Shown: positions 1 through 10,319 of the stretch, one piece after another
Numbering within the stretch: position 1 is the first letter of the stretch
Layout of the letters: each line of letters starts with the position of its first letter
DNA from: Planctomycetota bacterium
GTDB taxonomy: Bacteria; Planctomycetota; B15-G4
Direction: 5' to 3'
Length of the DNA: 64,000 nt
NCBI GenBank assembly: GCA_029259715.1
Contig: JAJDEP010000005.1
Location: 372,001-436,000 of the forward strand
The notes under the pieces: generated by a model
Seen by the model: only the letters and a program-made list of their open reading frames with translations
Told to the model about the DNA's origin: nothing
Databases searched by the model: none
Translations under genes and position numbers: made by a program

Positions 1-2
1 GC

Positions 3-452
3 GCCTACAGCCAGCGTTTCGTGGAGAGCGGGCTGCCGACGCTCAGCCGGGGCGACAGCCGCCGCGACCGTTACGGCCGACGCCTCGCCGATGTCACCGT
101 GGCGGGACGCAGCCTCAGCGCGGCCCTGGTCGAACACGGCCTGGCTTGGATCTACCCGCCCGGGACGAGCGCCCTGCGGGAGGCCCAATGCCGCGCCGTG
201 GAGGCGCGCCTCGGCGTCCATGCCGGACTCGACGATCTGCGCCTGGGCCCCTTGGTGGCGACCGCGTCCCGCTTTCATCGAGTGACCTGTCCTGTGATCG
301 GGCGCAGGGCCGGCGCGCGACCCTGGTCCGGCACAGCGGCCGAGCAGCTGATGCGGGGGCGTGCACCCTGTCGGACCTGTTTGCCTTGGCCGCCGCGAGA
401 AGTCGGGGGCGGCCCTGCATCCCTTCGTGATCGCCTTCTCGGCGGAGGATAG
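3..452 (+). CDS. Staphylococcal nuclease-like protein, C-terminal part (5' truncated by window)
   Basis: The reading frame is open from base 3 to the stop at 450-452, so the true start lies before the window. The visible 149 residues begin inside an SNase (thermonuclease) fold: DRYGRRLADV matches the family's catalytic YGR region, followed by GRSLSAALVEHGLAW and a conserved ARLGVH end. A Cys/His tail then reads FHRVTCP about 30 residues ahead of PCRTC, a spacing like the zinc-binding tail (HxxxC...PCxxC) attached to some secreted nucleases. Expected role: Ca-dependent hydrolysis of DNA/RNA, probably outside the cytoplasm. The first catalytic Arg and Glu lie outside the visible part, so activity cannot be judged. 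A GTG at 21 is only an internal codon. Confidence 0.75.
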   Translation, partial: AYSQRFVESGLPTLSRGDSRRDRYGRRLADVTVAGRSLSAALVEHGLAWIYPPGTSALREAQCRAVEARLGVHAGLDDLRLGPLVATASRFHRVTCPVIGRRAGARPWSGTAAEQLMRGRAPCRTCLPWPPREVGGGPASLRDRLLGGG

Positions 453-493
453 AGTCAACTCCATGACGGGCTGCAGACGATGAGGGCGCAATC

Positions 494-1080
494 GTGGTGA
501 AAGCGGGCAAGGAAGTGCTCACCACGGGCGATGTGGCGCGGGCCTGCAGAGTCACCATTCGAACGGTGATCAAGTGGTACGAGCGGGGCCGCTTGGAGGG
601 ATATCGGTTGCCGGGCTCCCGCGATCGCCGCTTCACCCGCGATGCTGTCCAGCGCTTCATGCGCGAGAGCGGTCTGCCCTTCGACCTGCTCGACGAACCG
701 GTCGTGGTCTCGCGCCGGGTGCTCGTGGTCGACGATGACGGCGGCGTGCGCACCATGGTCTGCCGGTTCCTGCAGACGCTCGGCGTCCTGGAGGTCGAGA
801 GCGCGGCGTCCGGCTGGGAGGCCGGCCTCAAGATGGCCTCCTTCAAGCCGCGTGTGCTGCTGCTCGATTTCCGTCTCGGAGACACCACCGGGGACCGAGT
901 GCTCGCCACCATCCGTGGCACCGAAGGCATTGAGCAACCGGCCATCGTGATCATGTCCGCCCACCTCTCGGAGGAGGAGGGCGCGGCGCTGCGAGCGGCC
1001 GGCGCCGATGCCGTCATCGCCAAACCCTTCGACCTCGACGCCCTGCGTGACGTCATCTACAGGCACGTCGGCCTCTCGTA

Positions 1081-1081
<1 letters not shown>
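494..1081 (+). CDS. HTH-receiver protein (excisionase/MerR-type HTH fused to REC)
   Basis: This 195-residue protein starts at GTG 494 (GTG 497 is equally possible). Residues 8-60 form a MerR/excisionase-type helix-turn-helix (LTTGDVARACRVTIRTV, then WYERGRLEGYRLPGSRDRRF). Residues 74-193 form a CheY-like receiver: acidic cluster D80-D82, phospho-acceptor D125 in VLLLDFRLGD, S155 in IMSAH, K177 in AKPFD. All receiver signature residues are present, so it should be phosphorylated by a histidine kinase. The order is reversed from the usual receiver-then-DNA-binding layout. No kinase gene is adjacent; the nearest is at 55380-56135. Its stop overlaps the uppP start by one base, suggesting co-transcription. 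Targets are unknown. Confidence 0.85.
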
Positions 1082-2912
<1,831 letters not shown>

Positions 2913-2942
2913 GTCGGGCCTCGTGACGGTCGGATCCACAGC

Positions 2943-3887
2943 ATGAAAGCACTGGTCACCGGCGCCGCGGGATTCACGGGCAGCCACCTCGTGCGGGCGC
3001 TCGTGGCGGCGGGGCACCGGGTCTGGGCCACCGACCTCTCGGCGCCCACCTTCGAAGGAGCCGAAGGCGCAGCGCTCGACATTACCGACCGGGAGTCCTG
3101 CGCCGAACTCTTCGGGGCCGTCCAGCCCCACTGGCTCTTCCACCTCGCCGGCTTCTCGCACGTCGCCCGGGCCGAGAAGGAAGTGGACGCGTGTCTGCAG
3201 CTGAACTTCGAAGGCACGCGGGACGTGCTCAGTTCGTGTGAGCAGCGGTCGCCGGCCACGCGCGTCGTCGTGGTCTCCAGCGCAGAGGTCTACGGCCGGG
3301 CCGACGTGTCCGACGCCCCGCGCACCGAGACGTCCCCCGTGCGCCCCGCGACGATCTACGCCCTCAGCAAGGCCATGTCCGAGCTGGCCTGCCACCACGC
3401 CGTGTCCCGGGGCCTCGACGTGATCATCCTGCGGCCGTTCAACCAGATCGGACCGGGGCAGTCATCCGACTTCGTGGCGTCGGCCTTCGCGCGTCAGATC
3501 GCCAGCATCGAGGCCGGGAAGGCCGAGCCGCTGATCAGGGTGGGCAACCTCCAGGCGGTGCGGGACTTCTGCGACGTGCGCGACGCCGTCGGCGCCTACC
3601 TGCGCGTGGCCGAGTCGGGGCGCTGCGGAGAGGTCTACAACATCACCAGCACCGTGGCGGTCAGCATCCGCGAGATCCTGACCACGCTGGTCTCCCTGGG
3701 TCGCGAAGAGGTGCGCGTGGAGACGGATCCCGACCGGCTACGGACCCTCGACATGCCCTGCCTGCACGGATCGGCGGACAAGCTCATCGCCGACACCGGC
3801 CTGCGGCTGGGCCTGAAGCTCGAGCGCACGCTCGGCGACGTGCTGGACTACTGGCGCGAGGCCATCGCCAATGAGCCGCCGCGGTAA
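2943..3887 (+). CDS. rmd: GDP-4-keto-6-deoxy-D-mannose reductase-like NAD-dependent epimerase
   Basis: A 314-residue extended SDR. It has GAAGFTGSHL (residues 7-16), an active-site Ser near 113 in VVSSAEVYG, and Y139xxxK143. RPFNQIGPGQ and VRDFCDVRD are typical of Rmd, which reduces the Gmd product to GDP-D-rhamnose. It lies 30 bases downstream of gmd, completing a two-step route from GDP-mannose. GDP-fucose synthase or a 4-epimerase of the same fold cannot be excluded. The 3' end overlaps the convergent amidase gene by 40 bases. Confidence 0.8.
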   Translation: MKALVTGAAGFTGSHLVRALVAAGHRVWATDLSAPTFEGAEGAALDITDRESCAELFGAVQPHWLFHLAGFSHVARAEKEVDACLQLNFEGTRDVLSSCEQRSPATRVVVVSSAEVYGRADVSDAPRTETSPVRPATIYALSKAMSELACHHAVSRGLDVIILRPFNQIGPGQSSDFVASAFARQIASIEAGKAEPLIRVGNLQAVRDFCDVRDAVGAYLRVAESGRCGEVYNITSTVAVSIREILTTLVSLGREEVRVETDPDRLRTLDMPCLHGSADKLIADTGLRLGLKLERTLGDVLDYWREAIANEPPR

Positions 3888-5014
3888 CGGTCCATCCACG
3901 TCTGGAGGGACCGACCCGGACACTCGGTTTGACCCGGCTTCACCTCGTTGTGGGTGTAGAGGTGACCGCGCTGGACGCTGTAGCGGGAACTCAGCAGCGA
4001 CAGGGTCTGGGCCAGGGCCTGTTGCTGCGCCGCGGGCAGCGCCTGCTCGTTGAAGTTGCCCAGGAGCATGACGCCGATGTTGCCCCGGTTGAGTTCCGGG
4101 TTGCCTGCGTGGGCACCCTGGTAGGCGAGCGAACGTCCCTCCCAGATGCGACCGGCCGGATCGATGCAGAAGTGGTAGCTGATGTCGGCCCAGCGGCGGT
4201 CCTGCTGGTGGAAGCGCTGCATGTTGCGCATCTCGGCCGCCGCGCCCGCCTCGGACGTGCTCGTGAAGCGCGTGGCGCCGTGGTGCACGGTGATGCGCCA
4301 GATGGGGGCCATGGTGTCGTAGTCCCCGCGAATGCCGGCGGCGCCCCACTGAGCGCGCGAGCGCAGCCCGGGCAGCAGGTTCGCGGACGGGCTCGAACGG
4401 GATCCGACGGGGGTGGGGCGCGCGATCGTGGAGGGCGCGCCGATCGGCTGGCTGCCGGCAGACGCCACCAGGCGCGACTCGAGGTCGCGGAGTTTCGACG
4501 AGCGGGGCCGTCGGATGCGGCGGCGCCAGGAGTCGGCCATGGGTGAGCCGGCGGCGTCCAGTGCCACGGCCACGGAGAGACTGAGTTCGTCGGCCTCAGG
4601 GCTGCCGTCCGGTGCGGACGCGAAGGCCTCTTCGTAGCGGCGTGCGGCCGGGCGCACGCGTCCGGCGGCCAACTCGGCGTCGCCCCAGAAGCGCAGGATG
4701 TCCCGGTCGAGGGGGCTCCCGGGCTCGGCCACCGCGGCCTGGGCCCGTCCGAAGGCCAGCATCGCCGAACCGGTGTGCTTGAGACCCGCCAGGGCCCGCG
4801 CGTCGGCGAGGTGCAGGCGAGCGCGCAGGTCGTCCGGCAGATCGGGCGCCGAGAGTTCGGCCACCTCCTTGCGAACGGTCTCGAACTGGCCCCGCGCCAG
4901 CAGCGCGTAGAGTCGGGCGATGCTCTGCGAGTCGCTACGGGTGTTGCCGTAGGGCGCCGGCGAGACGCAGCCGACGAGCAGGGAGAGGGCCATCAGGAGG
5001 GTGAGCAGGCGCAT
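3848..5014 (-). CDS. N-acetylmuramoyl-L-alanine amidase (PGRP/Amidase_2) lipoprotein
   Basis: A 388-residue exported lipoprotein; the start ATG at 5014 was chosen because it opens a signal peptide with lipobox LVGC (Cys16). The frame is open further upstream but without a plausible leader. Residues about 25-170 are a helical TPR-like region (LARGQFETVRKEVAELS, YEEAFASAPDGS). The C-terminal third is an Amidase_2/PGRP domain with zinc ligands visible in ITVHHGAT, YTHNEVKPG and ECPG, and the fold signature ADISYHFCIDPAGRIWEGR. It should cleave the amide between MurNAc and the stem peptide. It follows the MFS gene by 23 bases on the same strand. The combination of helical repeats and amidase is less common than the bare domain. 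Confidence 0.9.
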   Translation of the reverse strand: MRLLTLLMALSLLVGCVSPAPYGNTRSDSQSIARLYALLARGQFETVRKEVAELSAPDLPDDLRARLHLADARALAGLKHTGSAMLAFGRAQAAVAEPGSPLDRDILRFWGDAELAAGRVRPAARRYEEAFASAPDGSPEADELSLSVAVALDAAGSPMADSWRRRIRRPRSSKLRDLESRLVASAGSQPIGAPSTIARPTPVGSRSSPSANLLPGLRSRAQWGAAGIRGDYDTMAPIWRITVHHGATRFTSTSEAGAAAEMRNMQRFHQQDRRWADISYHFCIDPAGRIWEGRSLAYQGAHAGNPELNRGNIGVMLLGNFNEQALPAAQQQALAQTLSLLSSRYSVQRGHLYTHNEVKPGQTECPGRSLQTWMDRYRGGSLAMASRQ

Positions 5015-5037
5015 GATCGGACCAGCTTTCCAGCCAC

Positions 5038-6270
5038 TCAGAGGGGATTCAAGCTCCGATCCCGATGGGTCATGTGGAGGCAGGCGGCGATCACCACCGC
5101 GGCCACCGCCAGGGCCAGGTAGGTGGATTGCAGGTCGGAGGTGAAGGCGGCGTCCCAATCGCCGGTGATGAGCACGAGCCCGAAGGCGAGGCGTGCGATC
5201 AGACTCTGGGCCGACAGCATGGTCACCCGGTCACCCGAGGGGATGCGCATGTTGAGGGCGGTGCGTCCGATGGGCTGGAGGAACCCGAAGGACACCTGCT
5301 GGAAACAGAACAACGCCGCGCCGACGCCCAGGGCGACGAGCAGGGCGGTCGAGGCGTCGAGGAACGACAGCCCGAGGAACGAGAGGCCCATGAGTATGAG
5401 CACCATGGTCGTGGTTCCGCGCTCGCCGAAGCGGCGGTGGGTCCCGCGCACGGTCAGCGCCGAGAAGCCGGCGATGAGGTTGAGCAGCGAGAGCGTGGCG
5501 CCGTGGACGATGAGGTTGTCGGCGCCGAGCGCGATCAGGGTCGGTTGGTAGAGCTGGAAGCCGATGCGCAGCAAGACGAACACAGCGGCATACCAGGCCA
5601 GGACCCAGAACACACCCGGATGCCGCAAGGCCCGCCCCAGGCCGGCGAGGCTCGGCCGTGTCACGTCGTCCCGGGCGCGCGGGGATACCGGCAGGCGGCA
5701 CGCGGTGTAGGCCGCAACCAGCATGATCACCACGCTCAGGTCGAAGGCCGCCACGGTACCGGCCGCGAACGCCACCAGTCCGCCGAGCATGTCGGCGATG
5801 GACACGCCGAAGAGTCGCCAGCGGTGGGCGACGGCCTCCTCATGCAGGATCTCGACGACGCGGCCGTCCCGTTTCAGCAGTTCGAACAGATAAGCCGAGT
5901 CGGTGCCCGAGATCATGGCGTGCCCGGCCCCGGTCGCCGCCATGGCGAACATGACCACGCCGACCGATTCCGAGCGCCCCAGCAAGGCGAAGCAGGCGGC
6001 GAGCCAGAGGGGCCCGGCGATGAGCAGCGGCCGTTCGCCGAAGCGGTCGGCGACGCGGCCCCAGGGAATCTCCGCGATGACCATGGCGAAGTAGTAGGCC
6101 GACCAGAAGCGCGCGTAGTCGGTCGGACTGAAGCCCCGGTCGATGGTGAAGGCCGTGAACATGACCGGGACCCACGCGAAGGCGAAGGTCAGCGCCGCAT
6201 AGAGCCGGAACGTGCCCAGGCCCCGTGGTGACCGGGTCGAGGGCGGCGGGACGAGCGACTCAGGAGACAC
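5038..6270 (-). CDS. MFS transporter
   Basis: A membrane protein of about 410 residues from the GTG at 6270, with roughly 11-12 hydrophobic segments. The major-facilitator loop 2-3 signature appears as IPWGRVADRFGERPLL. The frame extends upstream to 6528, but that stretch overlaps the divergent aminotransferase and is compositionally unlike a membrane leader, so the later start is preferred. No clear Shine-Dalgarno sequence is visible. The substrate is unknown. It is the first gene of a two-gene minus-strand unit with the amidase lipoprotein, which hints at an envelope-related or muropeptide substrate, but that is inference only. Confidence 0.85.
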   Translation of the reverse strand: MSPESLVPPPSTRSPRGLGTFRLYAALTFAFAWVPVMFTAFTIDRGFSPTDYARFWSAYYFAMVIAEIPWGRVADRFGERPLLIAGPLWLAACFALLGRSESVGVVMFAMAATGAGHAMISGTDSAYLFELLKRDGRVVEILHEEAVAHRWRLFGVSIADMLGGLVAFAAGTVAAFDLSVVIMLVAAYTACRLPVSPRARDDVTRPSLAGLGRALRHPGVFWVLAWYAAVFVLLRIGFQLYQPTLIALGADNLIVHGATLSLLNLIAGFSALTVRGTHRRFGERGTTTMVLILMGLSFLGLSFLDASTALLVALGVGAALFCFQQVSFGFLQPIGRTALNMRIPSGDRVTMLSAQSLIARLAFGLVLITGDWDAAFTSDLQSTYLALAVAAVVIAACLHMTHRDRSLNPL

Positions 6271-6346
6271 GGGGGGATTGTGGTGGGGGTGCGCAGCGTT
6301 TGCCACCGGCGTTGACCGCGACTTTCCGACCCCTATGCTGCCCGGC

Positions 6347-7522
6347 ATGAATCTCGCAACACGCATGAGCCGACTGGGCACGGAGACGGCCTTCGAAGTC
6401 CTCGCCCGCGCCAAGGCCCTCGAGGCCCAGGGGCGCAGCATCGTCCACCTCGAGATCGGCGAGCCCGACTTCGACACACCGGCGAACATCGTGGCCGCGG
6501 GCCAGCAGGCCCTGGCCAACGGTTTCACTCATTATGGCCCGAGTGCGGGATTGCCGGCGCTTCGCGAAGCCGTCGCCGCCGACTTCTCGCGTCGTCGCGG
6601 CCTGGACGTGGGGCCCGAGCGCATCGTCGTCGTGCCGGGTGGCAAGCCGATCATGTTCTTCATGTTCCTGGCGCTGCTGGAGAAGGGCGACGAGGCCATC
6701 TACCCGAACCCGGGTTTCCCGATCTACGAGTCGATGATCGAGTTCTCGGGCGCCACGGCGGTGCCGCTGGTGCTGCGCGAAGAGCGCGACTTCCGGGTCG
6801 ACGTCGAGGAGTTGCGCTCCCTCGTCACCGAACGGACCAAGGTGGTGGTGATCAACTCGCCCCAGAACCCCACCGGTTCGATGCTCACCGGCGACGACCT
6901 CAAGGCCATCGCCGAGCTCTGCGCCGAGCGGGGCATCTGGCTGCTGGCGGACGAGATCTATTCGCGCATCCTCTACGACGGCGTCGAACACGACACGGCC
7001 CTGCGCTACGGCGACCCCGAGCGCATCGTCGTCCTCGACGGCTTCAGCAAGACCTACGCCATGACCGGCTGGCGGCTGGGCTACGGCGTCACGTCGGTGG
7101 CCTTCGTGGAGAAGCTCGCACGCCTGCAGACCAATGCCACGAGTTGCACCGCCGCCATGACGCAGATGGCCGGGGTCGAGGCGCTCACGGGACCGCAGGA
7201 CGACGTGGACGCCATGGTGACCGAGTTCCAGCGTCGTCGCGACGTCATCGTCGACGGCCTCAACGCCATCGACGGTGTGAGTTGCCGGCGACCCCACGGC
7301 GCCTTCTACGTCTTCCCGAACATCCGCGAGACGGGCCTGACGTCGAAGGACCTCGAAGCGCGCCTGCTGAGCGAGGCGGGCGTGGCCTGCCTCTCGGGCA
7401 CCGCCTTCGGCGCGTCCGGCGACGGTTACCTGCGCTTCTCCTACGCGAACTCAATCGAGAACATCGAGGAGGCCCTGCGACGCATGGCCACCTTCCTCAG
7501 AGAGTCCGATACAGCTCGCTGA
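6347..7522 (+). CDS. Class I/II PLP-dependent aminotransferase (AspC-like)
   Basis: A 391-residue fold-type I aminotransferase. Motifs in order: IGEPDFDTP near the N-terminus, GGKPIMFF in the cofactor-binding region, NSPQNPTGSM, LLADEIYSRIL (Asp contacts the pyridine nitrogen), and FSKTYAMTGWRLGY with the PLP-binding Lys at about residue 235. RFSYANS near the C-terminus carries the Arg that binds the substrate carboxylate. Substrate is probably aspartate, an aromatic or a branched-chain amino acid; sequence alone does not decide. ATG 6347 is preferred; ATG 6335 and 6365 are alternatives. It is divergent from the MFS gene and overlaps the convergent HEAT-repeat gene by 26 bases. Confidence 0.9.
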   Translation: MNLATRMSRLGTETAFEVLARAKALEAQGRSIVHLEIGEPDFDTPANIVAAGQQALANGFTHYGPSAGLPALREAVAADFSRRRGLDVGPERIVVVPGGKPIMFFMFLALLEKGDEAIYPNPGFPIYESMIEFSGATAVPLVLREERDFRVDVEELRSLVTERTKVVVINSPQNPTGSMLTGDDLKAIAELCAERGIWLLADEIYSRILYDGVEHDTALRYGDPERIVVLDGFSKTYAMTGWRLGYGVTSVAFVEKLARLQTNATSCTAAMTQMAGVEALTGPQDDVDAMVTEFQRRRDVIVDGLNAIDGVSCRRPHGAFYVFPNIRETGLTSKDLEARLLSEAGVACLSGTAFGASGDGYLRFSYANSIENIEEALRRMATFLRESDTAR

Positions 7523-9176
7523 GGAACGCCACGTCGTGGTGCAACTCGACGTGGCGCGACAGTCGCCACATGGGCGGCAGGTCCCGCGGGTCGCACACGT
7601 CAGCGATGGCCTGCAGTGCGTAGGCCCGCACGTAGGCCGTCTGCTCGACATCGGTGGCCACGGCGAGCAGGCGCGAGAGCGTGGCGCGGTCGCCGACCTT
7701 GCCGAGCCCGTACAGCCGCGCCGCTCGGGTGATCGCGCCGCCGTCGTCGGTGACCGTATCGGCCAGTCGGTCGAGGGCCTCGCGCGCGCCGAGCAGGCCG
7801 AGGCCCGCGCTGGCGAGGCGGATCACCTCGACGTCGTTCGACTCGCGTGCCAGCGCCTCGAGCGGCTCCACCGCTCCGGACTGCGGCGGATCGAGGAGGC
7901 CCAGGGCGAGAGCCAGGTACCCGCGCTGCAGCGGCGGTCCGCCCCGCTCGAGAGCCGCCATGAGCTCTTCGGTGATCCCGACCTCGCCGAGCAGACCCAG
8001 GGCCACGGCACAGGCGGAGCGCAAGGAGGGCTCCCGGGATTCGCCGAAAGCCTCGAGCAGCAGCGGGATGTTGGCGGCGTTGCCGTCGAAGGCCAGGGCG
8101 AGCACGTGATGAGTCCGCTGCAGGTAGCGGGCGTCGGCGTAGGTGCTGCGCAGGAAGCTGCTCGAGCGATCGAGCCGCGCGCGGCCGAGACCACGCAGGA
8201 GGTTGAGCCGCACGGCAAGGTCGCCCTCGTCGTCGAGGCGATCGATGAGGGTCTCCACGTCCGCGGCGGTGAGCTGCGGCGCCAGCGCCGCCAGGCCGGC
8301 GGCGGCGGAGCGGCGGACCTGGTTGTCCTTGTCGTCGAGCAGGCCGAGCACGAAGGGCACGTCGCCTCGCCGTCCGGCCTGTCCCAGCGCCACCGCGGTG
8401 AGCGCCCGGAACTGCGGCTCCTGCTTGAAGAACCAGCGGCGTGAGAGGCCCTTGAGCCCGTCGAGCAGGGTCGGGTCGCCGTGCAGTCCGGCCGCATAGG
8501 CCGTGGTGGCCCGGAGCACGGTGCCGGCCCGGGTCAGCCGCTTCTCGCTGAGGGCTTCGCTCAGCACCAGGACGCCCTCGTCCGCTCCGTTCAGGGCGAT
8601 GCCCACCAGGGCAAACGACCGGATCTCGTCGCTCAGATCCTCGTCCTCCCAGAGAGTCTGGAGGGTCTCGGAGGCGCCGGGGAGGCCCGAAAACCCCAGG
8701 GCGATGACGGCCTGGGTGCGCACAAACAGGTTCCGGTCGTCCTGGGCCAGGATGGAGAGTGGTGCCAGGGCCTGGTCGAGACCGAGACGCCCGAGCGCCA
8801 TGGCGGCGGCCGCCCGCACGTCCCGATTGCGGTCAGCGAGCGCCGTGATCAGGGTCGGGAGGACGACGCGGACACGGATGTCGTCATCGACGGGTTGGAA
8901 CAGGCGCCCGGCGCGGGCGGTGGTGCGGGCGGCCATGCGGGCGCGCAGTTCGAGCAGGCCCTCCTCGTTGAAATCGAACCACCATTCCCACCGGAGCGGG
9001 TCGAACTCCAACACCGGACCGAAGCCCGGTTGGGCGAGCAGGCCGTCGACCGGTGTCGCGGCGACCTCCGGCTCGGAGGGGGGCGGCTCGTATTGTCCAC
9101 CATGCATCCACAGTCCCGGCGCGGTGGACAACATGCAGGCGAATGACAAGAGCAACGGCGACAAGGCGACCCCCAT
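7497..9176 (-). CDS. Secreted HEAT-repeat protein
   Basis: A 559-residue protein from the ATG at 9176, which opens a hydrophobic signal peptide ending near residues 20-25. Residues about 90-540 are tandem HEAT/PBS-lyase-type helical repeats: AAAAMALGRLG, TQAVIALGFSG, FRALTAVALGQAG, RRSAAAGLAALAP, LRSACAVALGLLGE, IRLASAGLGLLG. Such solenoids bind proteins; no enzyme motif is visible. The same frame stays open far upstream to 10865, but that part is a shadow of the plus-strand genes there. The start lies only 36 bases from the divergent start at 9213, so the two genes must share or interleave promoters. Specific function unknown. Confidence 0.8.
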   Translation of the reverse strand: MGVALSPLLLSFACMLSTAPGLWMHGGQYEPPPSEPEVAATPVDGLLAQPGFGPVLEFDPLRWEWWFDFNEEGLLELRARMAARTTARAGRLFQPVDDDIRVRVVLPTLITALADRNRDVRAAAAMALGRLGLDQALAPLSILAQDDRNLFVRTQAVIALGFSGLPGASETLQTLWEDEDLSDEIRSFALVGIALNGADEGVLVLSEALSEKRLTRAGTVLRATTAYAAGLHGDPTLLDGLKGLSRRWFFKQEPQFRALTAVALGQAGRRGDVPFVLGLLDDKDNQVRRSAAAGLAALAPQLTAADVETLIDRLDDEGDLAVRLNLLRGLGRARLDRSSSFLRSTYADARYLQRTHHVLALAFDGNAANIPLLLEAFGESREPSLRSACAVALGLLGEVGITEELMAALERGGPPLQRGYLALALGLLDPPQSGAVEPLEALARESNDVEVIRLASAGLGLLGAREALDRLADTVTDDGGAITRAARLYGLGKVGDRATLSRLLAVATDVEQTAYVRAYALQAIADVCDPRDLPPMWRLSRHVELHHDVAFLSELYRTL

Positions 9177-9212
9177 GGTCGATGGCGATTGCCCTACGTT
9201 AAGATCCGCACC

Positions 9213-10313
9213 ATGAATGCGCTGACGATCCTTGGACTTTTCCTGACCCTGCTCCCCGCCCGCGCCGAGGGCGAACTGCCCGGGGCCCATTTCGCGCGAC
9301 CGGACGTGGGCACCGTCCTGCGCTCGGGCGCCGGCGATGCCTTCCCGGGCGTGCTGACTCTGGACGGCTCGACCATCGTCCGCGTCGGCGAACGACGGGG
9401 TGTCTACCGCGAGGTATTCGTGGCCCAGGGCTTTCCGGTCTACATGCACACGGACTACGTGGAGACCCTCCCCGAAGAAGGCCTGGTGCGGGTCGTGGCG
9501 AACCGGGTGAACATGCGCCTGCTGCCGGCGACCGTGGGCAACATGCCCGTGGGCCAGCTGAGCTTCGATGCGCCGCCCCTCGACCTGCTCGGCGTCGAGG
9601 GCAAGTGGGTGCGGGTGCTCACGCCCGCGGATGTCCCGCTGTTCGCGCTCGGTGAGAGCGTGTCCGCCGCCTACGACGGCGATGGGGATGCCGCCTGGAG
9701 CGCGGTGCGCGCAGCACGCCAGACGCGGCGCCAGGACGCGGCCGCGAATTGGCGCGCCACCGATCCGGGCTGGCAGGCCCGGCAGCAGTGGCGCGACGAA
9801 TTGGCGGCCGCCGCCGCGATCAACCTCGCGGGACTCGACGAGAGCGGGCGCGCCCGTCATCGTGCCGCGCTCGACGGCCTCAACCGGACAGCGCCCACGC
9901 CGGTCGATCGCAATGACGTCGACCGGCTGGTGAAGGTCTTCGAGCGACACCTGATGATCGAAGCGGCGGTAGCGGAGAAGGTCGGTGCGATCCGGCGCGA
10001 GACGGCACTCGGCGGCGACCAGCTCGCGCAGGAGGCGCGCGTGCTCAACCTGGGCTTGCGCTTCTCGCGTCACGGTGAGGCGATCACCGCGCGCGGCCGC
10101 GTGAAGGCGCTCCACGGCGCGGGCGACACGACCATCTTCACGCTCCATCCCGAGCAGGGGCAGACCGTCCTCAAGTTGTCCGCGCCTCTCGACGTCGCCG
10201 ATCTCGCGACGCTGGTGGGCAAGGAAGTCACGTTGACCGGGCGTCAGTTGACACTCAACTCGGTGAACGGACCCGTGCTCATCGTGCACCGGGTGTTGCT
10301 GGTCCGGCGCTGA
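9213..10313 (+). CDS. Secreted protein with SH3-like domain and predicted OB-like C-terminus
   Basis: A 366-residue exported protein; ATG 9213 opens a clean signal peptide (MNALTILGLFLTLLPARA, cleavage near residue 18). A TTG at 9189 is in frame but gives a poorer leader. The region VRVVANRVNMRLLPA to EGKWVRVLTP is a bacterial SH3-like domain (NVNMR-type, often wall or peptide binding); the preceding segment may be a second, weaker copy. A helical Ala/Arg-rich middle follows. The last 80 residues (ITARGRVKALHG to LIVHRVLLV) look like a small beta barrel of OB type. Function unknown; probably periplasmic. Confidence 0.7.
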   Translation: MNALTILGLFLTLLPARAEGELPGAHFARPDVGTVLRSGAGDAFPGVLTLDGSTIVRVGERRGVYREVFVAQGFPVYMHTDYVETLPEEGLVRVVANRVNMRLLPATVGNMPVGQLSFDAPPLDLLGVEGKWVRVLTPADVPLFALGESVSAAYDGDGDAAWSAVRAARQTRRQDAAANWRATDPGWQARQQWRDELAAAAAINLAGLDESGRARHRAALDGLNRTAPTPVDRNDVDRLVKVFERHLMIEAAVAEKVGAIRRETALGGDQLAQEARVLNLGLRFSRHGEAITARGRVKALHGAGDTTIFTLHPEQGQTVLKLSAPLDVADLATLVGKEVTLTGRQLTLNSVNGPVLIVHRVLLVRR

Positions 10314-10319
10314 GCCGAC

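Noticed and set aside
494..680. HTH part read as a phage excisionase
   Set aside because: The HTH is fused to a full receiver domain and no integrase or attachment site is near.
115..1056. A 313-codon minus-strand frame opposite the HTH-receiver gene
   Set aside because: Crosses two plus-strand genes with strong motifs and shows only Arg/Ser-rich shadow composition.
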